DNA of 64,000 nt, taken from NCBI GenBank assembly GCA_025210795.1, contig JAOAQZ010000036.1, positions 1-64,000 on the forward strand, in the 5' to 3' direction. This DNA is from Cohaesibacter sp. (GTDB lineage: Bacteria; Pseudomonadota; Alphaproteobacteria; Rhizobiales; Cohaesibacteraceae). How positions within the stretch are numbered: the first letter of the stretch is position 1; each line of letters opens with the position of its first letter. This document shows, piece by piece, positions 1 through 7,740 of the stretch. Position numbers and translations under genes: made by a program. Under the pieces are notes generated by a model. The model was not told the origin of the DNA, searched no databases, and worked only from the letters and a program-made list of their open reading frames with translations.

Positions 1-1
1 G

Positions 2-1033
2 AAAATGACTGCAGATCTGGAAGATCCGTTCATCCTGCTGCACGAGAAAAAACTCACCAACCTGCAGCCAATGCTCCCAATTTTGGAAGCTGTGGTTCAG
101 TCTTCCCGTCCTCTTCTCATCATTGCTGAAGACATCGAAGGCGAAGCGCTGGCAACTCTGGTTGTCAACACGCTGCGCGGCGGCCTGAAAATTGCTGCTG
201 TTAAAGCTCCTGGCTTTGGTGATCGTCGTAAAGCCATGCTTGAAGACATTGCCATCCTGACCGGCGGCACCGTGATTTCTGAAGATGTCGGCATCAAGCT
301 GGAAGCTGTTTCCCTTGACATGCTGGGCACCGCCAAGAAGGTGAACATCTCCAAAGAAACCACCACTGTTGTTGACGGCGCTGGTGACAAGAACGGCATC
401 GAAGCTCGCGTTGCCCAGATCAAAGCCCAGATCGAAGAAACTTCTTCCGATTATGACCGTGAGAAACTGCAAGAGCGTCTGGCCAAACTGGCTGGCGGTG
501 TTGCTGTTATCCGCGTTGGCGGTGCAACTGAAGTTGAAGTGAAAGAGCGTAAGGATCGTGTTGACGATGCCCTGAACGCGACACGCGCTGCTGTTGAAGC
601 CGGTATCGTTCCTGGTGGTGGTACTGCTCTGCTGCGCTCTTCCAAAGCTGTTGCTGCCCTGTCTTCTGACAATGCTGACATCACTGCCGGCATCAAGATC
701 GTTCTGCGCGCTCTGCAGGCTCCGATCCGCCAGATCGCAGAAAATGCTGGTGTTGAAGGCTCCATCGTGGTCAACAAAGTTCTGGAAGGCAACGAGACCC
801 TTGGTTTCGACGCTCAGAGCGAAGAATATGTTGACATGATCGAAGCTGGCATCATCGACCCAACCAAAGTTGTTCGCACTGCTCTGCAGGACGCAGCTTC
901 CGTTGCTGGTCTGATGGTTACTACAGAAGCTATGGTTGCTGATGCCCCTGCTAAAGACGGCGCTGGCGGCATGCCTGCAATGCCTGATATGGGCGGTATG
1001 GGCGGCATGGGTGGTATGGGCGGCATGATGTAA
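2..1033 (+). CDS. groEL: Chaperonin GroEL, C-terminal part (5' end outside window)
   Basis: Large subunit of the cytosolic GroEL/GroES folding machine, which binds unfolded proteins and refolds them using ATP. The window opens inside the gene: the reading frame runs from base 2 without a start, entering at the apical domain ([17 protein letters not shown]) and continuing through the rest of the apical, intermediate and C-terminal equatorial domains ([14 protein letters not shown] segment near base 600, seen as [11 protein letters not shown]). It ends in the usual flexible Gly-Gly-Met tail. The Met at base 5 is an internal residue, not a start. About 340 of an expected 545 or so residues are present. 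A strong terminator follows within 35 bases. groES is presumably upstream, outside the window. Identification is certain. Confidence 0.98.
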   Translation, partial: KMTADLEDPFILLHEKKLTNLQPMLPILEAVVQSSRPLLIIAEDIEGEALATLVVNTLRGGLKIAAVKAPGFGDRRKAMLEDIAILTGGTVISEDVGIKLEAVSLDMLGTAKKVNISKETTTVVDGAGDKNGIEARVAQIKAQIEETSSDYDREKLQERLAKLAGGVAVIRVGGATEVEVKERKDRVDDALNATRAAVEAGIVPGGGTALLRSSKAVAALSSDNADITAGIKIVLRALQAPIRQIAENAGVEGSIVVNKVLEGNETLGFDAQSEEYVDMIEAGIIDPTKVVRTALQDAASVAGLMVTTEAMVADAPAKDGAGGMPAMPDMGGMGGMGGMGGMM

Positions 1034-1063
1034 TATCTGCTACCTAAGCACCTCGCTTAGATT

Positions 1064-1090
1064 AAGGCGGCCTTCGGGTCGCCTTTTTTG
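1064..1090 (+). terminator. Intrinsic terminator of groEL
   Basis: A 9-bp stem (one G-T pair) closed by a TTCG tetraloop, arms 1064-1072 and 1077-1085, is followed by a run of T. It lies about 30 bases after the groEL stop codon. Confidence 0.93.
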
Positions 1091-1187
1091 TGTTTTGCCC
1101 ATACGCATTATCAGTTTGTGCGCATCCGCGCACGGGGAGCGCCATGATGCAATCACGGCGTTTGGCTTTCCTAGCTAAAAACTGCAA

Positions 1188-1217
1188 GAAAGGCTGGATC
1201 TGATGATCCAGCCTTTC
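1188..1217. repeat. Perfect 13-bp hairpin
   Basis: Arms 1188-1200 and 1205-1217 are perfectly complementary around a TGAT loop. No T-run follows on either strand, so this is not a classical intrinsic terminator. It may be an RNA-end stabiliser for groEL read-through, or a protein-binding dyad. Confidence 0.6.
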
Positions 1218-1737
1218 GCGTTTGCCCCTGCTTTATTTGCTTATTGTACTGCCTCATTCCCAGATCCAACACACAGCCGATAATCCATTTTCTTTCACTC
1301 ACTCTGTGCTTTTCGGGCCTTGATCGAACCTGTGAAAAATACTTAGTACAATCGGCCCTATAGTTTCCTGCTTTTGGCCGGTTAGACTGGCATTATATCA
1401 ACAAATTTATCTTACTTTCCTTTTCATCACCTTTGTATTTTTTATTCAGCTTACTGCCGTAAGTGACCATAATATATCGCTTTTCCTGCGCCAGGCGGCG
1501 CATATTTCTGCGATTTTGTCCAATCAGACTAGAATTTTAGCGTACACTCCTATACACTGATCGAGTAGCAAGGAGAAAAACTACGCCGAATAGTCGGTTG
1601 TCACCAAACAATCAACTGGCTAACAATCCGGTACAGAAGCCAGCTTTTATCAGGGTTTCCCTTGCTTTAGGCATGGCTCTTGATCTTCAGTTTGTTCTGG
1701 AGATCATCTTGATAGTGGCTGAAAGCCGAAGGAGAGC

Positions 1738-2358
1738 GTGTTGCATCCAAAAACGCGCGAGCAGAGGAAAAGGGAGATCATGGAGGCCGCTTTTCGGGTT
1801 CTTGCCGAAAAGGGCTATCGCAGTACATCCATGCTTTCCATTGCCAAGGAAGCCTCTGCCTCCAACCAGACGCTCTATCGCTGGTATGGCTCCAAGGAAG
1901 AATTATTCTCAGCACTCGTTAAACAAAATGCCCTCGAAGCCACTGAGCTTTTGCAAAAGACCATCGAGAAGCCAAAGCCCGTTGAAGAGGTTTTGTTAAA
2001 GCTAGGGGTGGTTTTGTTGCAGATTGTCACGAGCAAGCGCGCCATACTGCTAAACCGGGCAGCAGCTGCAGACGCATCCGAGACCGGAAAGCTGGGCCAG
2101 ACAATTGCTGAGTTCGGCCGCTTGTCGGTCTATCCTCTTTTGTTGCGCTATTTTGAAAAAGCTGCTGAGGCTGGCGAATTAGCACTGCCCAAAGACAATA
2201 CCGGCTCTGCGGTTGAGACCTATTTCAATTTGCTCATTGGCGACATTCAAATTCGCCGCGTGATCGGAGTTGTTGGCGTGCTCAAGCGGCAAGATGCTCA
2301 ACAGCGCTCCAAGCGAGCCTGTGCGCAATTTATCAGGCTCTATGGCTGTGAGGGCTGA
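1738..2358 (+). CDS. TetR/AcrR-family transcriptional regulator
   Basis: A DNA-binding repressor-type protein of about 206 residues, typical for TetR proteins. The N-terminal helix-turn-helix covers roughly residues 10-55 (KREIMEAAFRVLAEKGY, then SNQTLYRWYGSKEELF, a standard TetR recognition-helix segment). The remainder is a helical ligand and dimerisation domain (TetR_C / AefR-like) with no recognisable ligand. AAGGAG at 1729-1734 is only 3 bases from the GTG at 1738 but 6 bases from TTG at 1741, so TTG 1741 may be the true start. No adjacent target gene is obvious: groEL lies upstream and slyX is convergent. The ligand is unknown. Confidence 0.85.
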   Translation: MLHPKTREQRKREIMEAAFRVLAEKGYRSTSMLSIAKEASASNQTLYRWYGSKEELFSALVKQNALEATELLQKTIEKPKPVEEVLLKLGVVLLQIVTSKRAILLNRAAAADASETGKLGQTIAEFGRLSVYPLLLRYFEKAAEAGELALPKDNTGSAVETYFNLLIGDIQIRRVIGVVGVLKRQDAQQRSKRACAQFIRLYGCEG

Positions 2359-2400
2359 CTCCTCACCCGCTCACCCAGAGACTGAAAAATCTTACGAAAG

Positions 2401-2613
2401 TCAGTAATGGGGAGGCTTTTGATTGGCCGCAGGATTGTTCAGCCCATCCTCCAACTCGCCCAGTGCCTCTTTTAGAACGCCCACCTGCCGCGTCAGGCGA
2501 TCAATCATGTCCCATTGCCGGGAGACCATTTCAGACAGATCATCAATGGTACTTGCCTGATGTGTGATCTGGATTTCCAGATCAACCACGCGGTCTTCCA
2601 AATTCTCATCCAT
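2401..2613 (-). CDS. slyX: SlyX family protein
   Basis: A 70-residue acidic coiled-coil protein of the SlyX family, whose biochemical role is unknown. The whole length is heptad-like (DRVVDLEIQITHQASTIDDL...), and it ends with the family hallmark PPHY. It is convergent with the TetR gene (43 bases between stops). An upstream AGG-rich stretch could serve as ribosome binding site. The family assignment rests on length, coiled-coil pattern and the PPHY tail. Confidence 0.88.
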   Translation of the reverse strand: MDENLEDRVVDLEIQITHQASTIDDLSEMVSRQWDMIDRLTRQVGVLKEALGELEDGLNNPAANQKPPHY

Positions 2614-2839
2614 TTTGAGCCTGCCTCTTCGCCTATTCTTTCTGCCAGTTTTGCCAGAGCGACGACCTGATGGAACATTCCGGAAGGCTTCTGGCTATCT
2701 TGCGCGTATTTGGCAGCATTTGCTGTGGGCTGACAAGGGGCCTTGGGCAGCAATCCAAGATTGACCATGCTCAAGGACAGATTCTCACCCTATCAATAGT
2801 TTGCGGGACTGATTGCGAATGAGAGAGGGTTAGGGTTTC

Positions 2840-3301
2840 ATGAGACTCGCCAGGGGAACAGATTTTGCCTACCGCATTTTGATGCTTGTCGCCATGAATC
2901 GCAACCGTAGCCTAACCATTGATATGGTTGCAGAAACTTTGGGGCTGTCCAAAGCCCATGTAATGAAGCTGATTGCCAAACTATCGAGCCATGGATTTCT
3001 GGAAACCACTCGCGGCCGGGGTGGTGGTATGCATTTAGGCAAAGAGCCCAAGGATATCCGCCTTGGAGATGTCGCCCATAGCATGGAAGCCGATTTTGGC
3101 ATGGTGGAATGCCTCTATCGCAATGAAAGCCACTGCGCGATGTTTGGGGGCTGTGAGCTTACCTTTATCATGCACCGGGCTGTGCGCGGATTTCTTGATA
3201 TTCTGAACGAATATAGCCTTGAGGATATTTTGGAGAAATCACAAAACTCGCCTGACCTTATCATGCCTGCCTGTTTTCAAGGAGCAGACACATCTGGCTA
3301 A
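2840..3301 (+). CDS. Rrf2-family iron-sulfur regulator, NsrR-like
   Basis: A 153-residue Rrf2-family transcription factor. It has an N-terminal winged helix (MRLARGTDFAYRILML, with a RGRGGG wing near residues 58-63) followed by three cysteines, C91, C99 and C105, which ligate a [2Fe-2S] or [4Fe-4S] cluster in this family. The TTRGRGGGMHLGKEP...IRLGDV segment is typical of NsrR, the nitric-oxide-sensing repressor. The cysteine spacing also fits RirA, the rhizobial iron regulator. The neighbouring globin gene, whose product handles NO or O2 in other bacteria, favours NsrR. The two genes are convergent, not in one operon, so regulation of the globin is inference. Confidence 0.85.
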   Translation: MRLARGTDFAYRILMLVAMNRNRSLTIDMVAETLGLSKAHVMKLIAKLSSHGFLETTRGRGGGMHLGKEPKDIRLGDVAHSMEADFGMVECLYRNESHCAMFGGCELTFIMHRAVRGFLDILNEYSLEDILEKSQNSPDLIMPACFQGADTSG

Positions 3302-3462
3302 GTCATGGGCAAAGCAGGTTGGGATCACTGGTGGTAAAAGGCGAAGTGGACTGCCAGTCCCCCGATTGGCAGCCCACTTGCTCGCATATCCAGACTAGGC
3401 TGGCTGCGATGTAACTATTCCGACGGGCTGAAGCCTGTTCCTCCCATATTGTCTTTGTCATC

Positions 3463-4068
3463 TTAAGGAGACAGGGGGCGTCCAGCCCATTCGTCTTGCT
3501 CCTGTCTTACTTTTTCTATGACACCGTCTTTTAAAACACCATTTTCAAAGGCCCCGGGCGGGGCGATCACACCGCGCAGAAACAGCGCCATTTGCAGGCT
3601 CTTGGCAATTGTTTCGGCTCTGTTTACAAATAGCTCTGCCGCACCCTTGGTGCAGGTCTGCACTGCTGCTTCCCGGAACAGTTCCAGCCACCGGGCAAAA
3701 TCTTCAGGCTTGATATCCGACATTTTCATGTGGGCCGGGACTGGCCGTCCGTTATATTCGGACGTTTGCATCACAACAGAGCGCCAGAAGCCCTTCATTT
3801 GGGCAAGATGTTCGGGCCAGTCCTTGCTCATATCTTGTGCAAACAGCTTGGCCAAGCGCTCGTCCTGACGCACCTTTCCATAGAAGGTCTCGACCAATCG
3901 ATCGACCATATCAGCATCAATGGAGGGCTCAAGAGGGATGCCAGCTCGCTGTAGCCGCGTTACAGGACGGCCGCTTAGCGATATATCAGGCGCAGATGTG
4001 CCCGGCGCTGGCTGTGCTGATTCTTGCGGCTCCGGTGTGGAGCATTCTGGACTGGACCGGTTTTGCAT
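3463..4068 (-). CDS. Group III truncated haemoglobin
   Basis: A cytoplasmic haem protein of the group III (trHb3, Ctb-like) 2-on-2 globins, linked to NO or oxygen handling in other bacteria. Family segments are clear: DADMVDRLVETFYGKVR (helix B region), FWRSVVMQTSEYNGRPVPAH (E to F region; the final His matches the proximal haem ligand position) and FARWLELFREA. The protein is 201 residues; the globin fold starts near residue 45, so the first 35 or so residues (Ser/Pro-rich) are an extension, and the start could lie further in. It is convergent with the NsrR-like regulator. Confidence 0.85.
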   Translation of the reverse strand: MQNRSSPECSTPEPQESAQPAPGTSAPDISLSGRPVTRLQRAGIPLEPSIDADMVDRLVETFYGKVRQDERLAKLFAQDMSKDWPEHLAQMKGFWRSVVMQTSEYNGRPVPAHMKMSDIKPEDFARWLELFREAAVQTCTKGAAELFVNRAETIAKSLQMALFLRGVIAPPGAFENGVLKDGVIEKVRQEQDEWAGRPLSP

Positions 4069-4443
4069 TGACTCTGCTGACCGCCTTTATTGAAGCACAG
4101 ACGTAACTCCAGCTTATAAGTAAAATCCCCAGACATTTTGGATGAAAGCTGCAAGCCTTACTGATCTTGCAAACCCGGGCCTCAACTTATCTTGCCGTAT
4201 GCGCCTGCCTTTCCCCCTTAAACATGCATACACTTTACTTTTATTTGCAACTAAAACCAACTGGTTTTGACCGGTTTAGAGGCCATGCCCGGCATTTTGG
4301 AACAAACAGATCCAAAACAAGATCACCACCACATCAAATCGGCATCAAATCAATTTTTGCTCCACCAAAACCTCGCCTTTTTTCGAGGTTCTTGGTTTAA
4401 CCGGTCCACAGCTTTAGAATAAAATTCTCATGCCTTGGCTGCC
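4069..4443. promoter_or_regulatory. Intergenic region upstream of the globin gene
   Basis: It holds a single AACATGCATA element (4221-4230) that resembles one half of an NsrR-type operator, and a 16-base dyad AAAACCA-AC-TGGTTTT (4253-4268). A hairpin with 7-bp arms at 4369-4375 and 4384-4390 may end the - strand gene at 4444-5184. No gene was recognised; the frames here are AT-rich and unconvincing. The operator reading is tentative. Confidence 0.35.
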
Positions 4444-5184
4444 TTATTTTTCTGCTTCCAGCCAAAAAGAATGATCAAGGTGGGTTTGCATATCGAAAGA
4501 GCCCATATACTCGAGCCTTTCATCGGCAAAAGCTGGAACACAACCCAGCCACTCAGCGCCATCATGATGGCGTAAATGCTTATCCGGCACATCATGGCGC
4601 GACGCTATCATCTTATAACTTTTACGGTGCCATGGCTGCTGTTGAGCTACAAAAGAACGGCAGGCAAACGCCTTGATTGCCGATAGAGAGGTTCTGGGTT
4701 CCTCCACCAGAACCGGGCAATGCTCTAGAGAAAAATGGCTCATTGCAGCGTTTAACGCCTTGGCCGCGACACCAATCTGATTAATCAGCGGATCAATGAG
4801 TAAAAAATCAGGTTCACTGCCCAGATGGGCCATAAACCGCTTAAGCTGGGCGCGCAACTCCCCGACAATCACAGCCTCGTTCAAGCACTGACGAACAGCG
4901 TGACTTATCCAAACCTCGTCCAGAGGCAAAAAGCCATCAATAGCAGGAAAAAATCCAGCGGTAAGAGGGACAAAAGGCAGACTTAGGGACAGTTGGGATC
5001 CAATGAGGGGGCGCTTTTCCTGCCCGGATAGATGGTCAAGGCAAGAGGAAAGCGTCGTGGCACTTTGGGGCCAGAGATCAGACACAGACAGGCAAGCAAT
5101 GGCTCCGATCTGACCTTCTTTAAGATAGTGGAGCACCGCCTGATTTACCCCATGGGCCAACCCGTAATCCTGTGCGCATAACAT
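4444..5184 (-). CDS. YdjC/ChbG-like deacetylase-fold protein with lost active site
   Basis: About 246 residues, starting at ATG 5184 (a TTG at 5187 is also in frame). The opening MLCAQDYGLAHGVNQAVL matches the start of YdjC/ChbG carbohydrate deacetylases, which normally read CADDYG with a catalytic and a metal-binding Asp. Here the first Asp is Gln. The second hallmark, a DGHQHVH-like stretch after a PDF motif, reads PDFLLIDPLINQIGVA with no histidines, and the early His ligand (usually in a HLNLT-like strand) is Ser/Gln (SQLSLSLP). The fold assignment is fairly good, but the protein is unlikely to be an active metal-dependent deacetylase. No frameshift or stop is visible, so it is an intact, diverged gene. 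Confidence 0.7.
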   Translation of the reverse strand: MLCAQDYGLAHGVNQAVLHYLKEGQIGAIACLSVSDLWPQSATTLSSCLDHLSGQEKRPLIGSQLSLSLPFVPLTAGFFPAIDGFLPLDEVWISHAVRQCLNEAVIVGELRAQLKRFMAHLGSEPDFLLIDPLINQIGVAAKALNAAMSHFSLEHCPVLVEEPRTSLSAIKAFACRSFVAQQQPWHRKSYKMIASRHDVPDKHLRHHDGAEWLGCVPAFADERLEYMGSFDMQTHLDHSFWLEAEK

Positions 5185-5187
5185 CAA

Positions 5188-5501
5188 AAGGGCCCTTTTC
5201 GCGCCAGTGCCTGAGTGGCTATGGCAGGTTGATGAGCGATGAGCAAAATCATCTTGTCTTTTGCCTTGCCCTCTCTGGGTGCAAAATCAAGGTCGCTGTG
5301 ACAAGATATATCAAGCATCCCTTAAATCTGGAATGCTCTTTTTCCTTGCCATGAGTGATAGAGGCCTGATAGGCCAGAGATCATTCATGGTCGCCGACAG
5401 ATTGCTCTCAATTGTTTTGCATCGCTTCTTGTCTTGACTCTCTGACACCTTTTCATTTGCCTTACAGGCATCCTGATCGTCTGCAGTTTATGGAGCCTTT
5501 T
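5188..5501. other. Intergenic region between divergent genes
   Basis: No gene was recognised. It begins with a perfect 14-base palindrome AAAAGGGCCCTTTT (5186-5199) immediately upstream of the YdjC-like start. It presumably holds both divergent promoters. Confidence 0.4.
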
Positions 5502-6392
5502 ATGTCTGCCCCTGCCTCTCACCCAAGCATGTCTCCTGCCCAGCAGCTTCGCGCGCTGCTTGATGAGCCCACTTGCCATATCATGCCGTGCGCCTTTGAT
5601 GCATTATCTGCCCGCATGATTGCGCAGGCTGGATTTGACGTAGGTTTTATGACGGGGTTTGGGGTTTCTGCCTCTCGCATCGGACAGCCGGATGTCGGCC
5701 TTATCTCATATGGCGAAATGCTCGACAGTGGCCGCAATATCTGCGCAGCAGCCCCCACATTACCGCTTATTGGAGATGGAGATACCGGTTATGGCAATGC
5801 GGTGAATGTGAAACGCACGGTCAAGGGCTATGCTCAGGCAGGCTTTGCGGGGGTCATGATCGAAGATCAGCTTGCCCCCAAACGCTGTGGCCATACCAAG
5901 GGCAAGCAAGTGGTTGAGCGGGCTGAAGCGATTGATCGGATCAAAGCTGCCGTGGATGCAAGAGAAGAAGGCGCGGATATTCTGATCATGGCCCGCACTG
6001 ACGCGCGGCACGATCACGGTCTGGATGAGGCGCTTGAACGGGCACAGGCCTTCAAACAAGCCGGGGCTGACATCCTGTTTGTTGAAGCGCCCCGCACTAT
6101 CGAGGAACTCAAGACCATTGCAGCCGCTGTTCCTCACAAGCATATGGCCAATATGATTGAAGGGGGGCAGACCCCGCTGGTGGATGCCGAGCGATTGCAT
6201 GCGATGGGCTTTCATCTTGCAGCCTATCCTTTAAGCCTTTTATCTGCTGCAGCCAATGCCATGATGAAGGCCCTTACCAGCCTGAAAGAGGGCGTGCCGC
6301 CAACCGATCTGGTGCTGGATTTTGAGGATCTGAAACGCTGTGTTGGCTTTGATGACTATTATGCCGAAGATGAGCGCTACCAGAGCCGCTAA
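5502..6392 (+). CDS. Isocitrate lyase/PEP mutase superfamily lyase
   Basis: A TIM-barrel enzyme of the isocitrate lyase / phosphoenolpyruvate mutase superfamily, about 296 residues from the preferred ATG at 5502 (GGAG 6 bases upstream). The frame stays open to an ATG at 5490 and further. Diagnostic segments are the metal-binding IGDGDTGYGN, GVMIEDQ and the mobile-loop motif KRCGH, followed by MARTDAR. The KRCGH cysteine is the general acid in C-C bond lyases (2-methylisocitrate lyase, dimethylmalate lyase) and is absent from mutases, so a lyase or oxaloacetate-decarboxylase-like reaction is likely. The exact substrate cannot be told. No methylcitrate-cycle genes are nearby. Confidence 0.82.
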   Translation: MSAPASHPSMSPAQQLRALLDEPTCHIMPCAFDALSARMIAQAGFDVGFMTGFGVSASRIGQPDVGLISYGEMLDSGRNICAAAPTLPLIGDGDTGYGNAVNVKRTVKGYAQAGFAGVMIEDQLAPKRCGHTKGKQVVERAEAIDRIKAAVDAREEGADILIMARTDARHDHGLDEALERAQAFKQAGADILFVEAPRTIEELKTIAAAVPHKHMANMIEGGQTPLVDAERLHAMGFHLAAYPLSLLSAAANAMMKALTSLKEGVPPTDLVLDFEDLKRCVGFDDYYAEDERYQSR

Positions 6393-6911
6393 GACTTGGT
6401 GGCTGCGGTCTGCTCCACGCCTCAAACGCGACATCAACAGCATTTGTGTCGGCAGCGCCTCGTGGGGCCAAAGACTGCATCCTCTATGCACAATAGGCAT
6501 AACAAGCCCCAGAAGCCCACATTCTCAAAGCCCGCCCCGCCCTTAGAACTAGGTATTTTTGTCAATTCCTTGAAAAAATTGGTCCCCTCGTCATTTTTTT
6601 TGACCGGGAGGTACGCACTTCATTTTGGGCTTACTTGTTCACAGCAATAAAGTCTAATATGAATGCCATATGCCATTTGACTTTGGTCAATTTCAATAAA
6701 TTGGACGAAATCAACCACAAAAGCTATTTCTCAAGAAACGATCAGGTATTGAAAATATTTTTTGCACAATTTTTTATAATAGAATTATGTTCCGATTTTT
6801 GCGGATTTTACCTAATTATATAAGGAATATAGCAGGTGGCTAGAATAGGTATCAGACCTTATTTTAGCAAAAACAAACATATTTCAGGTGGCAAATTCCC
6901 TTTTCGTGACC
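6393..6911. other. Non-coding, AT-rich intergenic stretch
   Basis: Upstream of the candidate small RNA. Bases 6540-6840 are clearly richer in A+T than the surroundings, and no open frame there has a good ribosome binding site or a recognisable protein. It could be a decayed gene remnant or a regulatory region. Confidence 0.4.
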
Positions 6912-6917
6912 TATACT
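6912..6917 (+). promoter_or_regulatory. Candidate -10 element of the small RNA
   Basis: TATACT lies 7 bases before the first strand of the RNA stem at 6925, with a weak -35-like TGGCAA at 6889-6894 (17-base spacer). If used, transcription would begin at about 6924, exactly at the 5' edge of the folded RNA. Confidence 0.35.
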
Positions 6918-6923
6918 ATGAGC

Positions 6924-7095
6924 AGGAAGCCCTATGTTACTTGAAATTACATTCGTCCCCCAATTTGTGAATGTATTTAAAAAGTAACTGCCACACAGGC
7001 TTCCGCAGAGGCGGTCCCCACAAAATAACCGTCTTGAGAGGTCGTCGGTAACGACGACCTCTTCGTATGAGGGCCCCTTTAAGGACCCTTTTTTC
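6924..7095 (+). ncRNA. Candidate structured small RNA (about 170 nt)
   Basis: Three nested perfect stems separated by internal loops are visible: 6925-6931 with 6998-7004 (7 bp), 6936-6942 with 6982-6988 (7 bp) and 6948-6954 with 6969-6975 (7 bp), closing a 14-base loop that contains CCCCC. A second perfect hairpin, 7037-7047 with 7052-7062, has a GTAA tetraloop, and an intrinsic terminator follows at 7070-7092. A TATACT box stands just upstream. No protein-coding frame explains this arrangement, and it does not look like SRP RNA, 6S RNA, tmRNA or RNase P to me. C-rich loops are common in trans-acting alphaproteobacterial sRNAs. Function unknown. Confidence 0.55.
7070..7092 (+). terminator. 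Intrinsic terminator of the candidate small RNA
   Basis: The stem AGGGCCC / GGACCCT (one mismatch) spans a short AT loop and runs directly into TTTTTT. Confidence 0.7.
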
Positions 7096-7345
7096 TTGCC
7101 CCCTTTTACACCTTTCCCCTTAACCATCTTGCACAAGCAAGCTTGATTTGCGCCAAGCTTCGCCCTATGATGGCCCCTTCATCAAGAGAAGGGCTGGCGC
7201 CCTCGCCAACCTGCCAATCCGTGGCAAGGTGGCACCGACAATCGGGATGTGGCTGGCCCTTGAGGCCTGCAAGTCAAACGGACTTTCCCTATGCTCTCGC
7301 CAGTCTCCCAATGCCCGATCGCGGGCCTATTGTTTGGAGGATGCC

Positions 7346-7687
7346 ATGTTTGAAGCATTTGACCCGGAACAGGATTATCGGCTGGAAAAGCTCACCACCC
7401 TGTCCCCATCAGCTGCGCCATCGCGCGCCAAAGCCGAGCCGGATGATACCATCCGGACTGTTCTTGAGGCAGGGTTCCGCTCCCGCATTCTTTCTTACCG
7501 TTCGGCCTATGCCATGGGAGCCCGATCAGGATTTTCCTTAAGCGAATTGCGCCGCCGCACGCCCATTTGTGCCGCAATGATCAAGGCGGGCCTGAGCTGC
7601 GCGGTGGATGAGCCTCTTTTTGCAGCGCTTGTTTATCATCATGCTGATAGTGCCAAGGCCATTGCAAAGACTTGCCGCAAAAAATAG
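7346..7687 (+). CDS. Hypothetical protein, 113 residues
   Basis: Not recognised. The start at ATG 7346 is chosen because GGAGG (7336-7340) lies 5 bases upstream. The open frame extends upstream to 7148, but that part overlaps the region after the RNA terminator and looks non-coding. The protein is soluble, with an N-terminal acidic/Pro stretch, a central basic segment (FRSRILSYRSAYAMGARSGFSLSELRRR) that could be helical, and Ala-rich helices at the C-terminus. It is followed after 53 bases by the convergent NagZ-like gene. Codon use resembles the neighbours. Confidence 0.6.
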   Translation: MFEAFDPEQDYRLEKLTTLSPSAAPSRAKAEPDDTIRTVLEAGFRSRILSYRSAYAMGARSGFSLSELRRRTPICAAMIKAGLSCAVDEPLFAALVYHHADSAKAIAKTCRKK

Positions 7688-7740
7688 GAATGACAAAAGG
7701 GCTGGCCTGTTTGCTGGGCCTGTTTGTTCAGTCTTGCTTG

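Larger units (their letters stand above)
1034..1737. other. Intergenic region groEL-tetR (about 700 bases)
   Basis: No convincing gene was seen. The left end holds the groEL terminator and a second perfect hairpin (1188-1217). The rest, especially 1380-1600, is AT-rich and presumably carries the promoter of the TetR gene. Open frames here lack ribosome binding sites and resemble no protein family. Confidence 0.5.

Noticed and set aside
1598..1999. 133-residue open frame overlapping the TetR gene
   Set aside because: A shadow of the TetR frame; no ribosome binding site and no family pattern.
5186..5199. 14-base palindrome AAAAGGGCCCTTTT as an operator
   Set aside because: It sits directly at the YdjC-like start and is simple in sequence; could be chance. 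Noted in the intergenic entry but not raised to a finding.
6864..7136. 90-residue open frame on the - strand over the small-RNA region
   Set aside because: It lies antisense to the stems and terminator, has no ribosome binding site and resembles no protein; the Lys/Gly-rich start is a by-product of the terminator T-run and GC stems.
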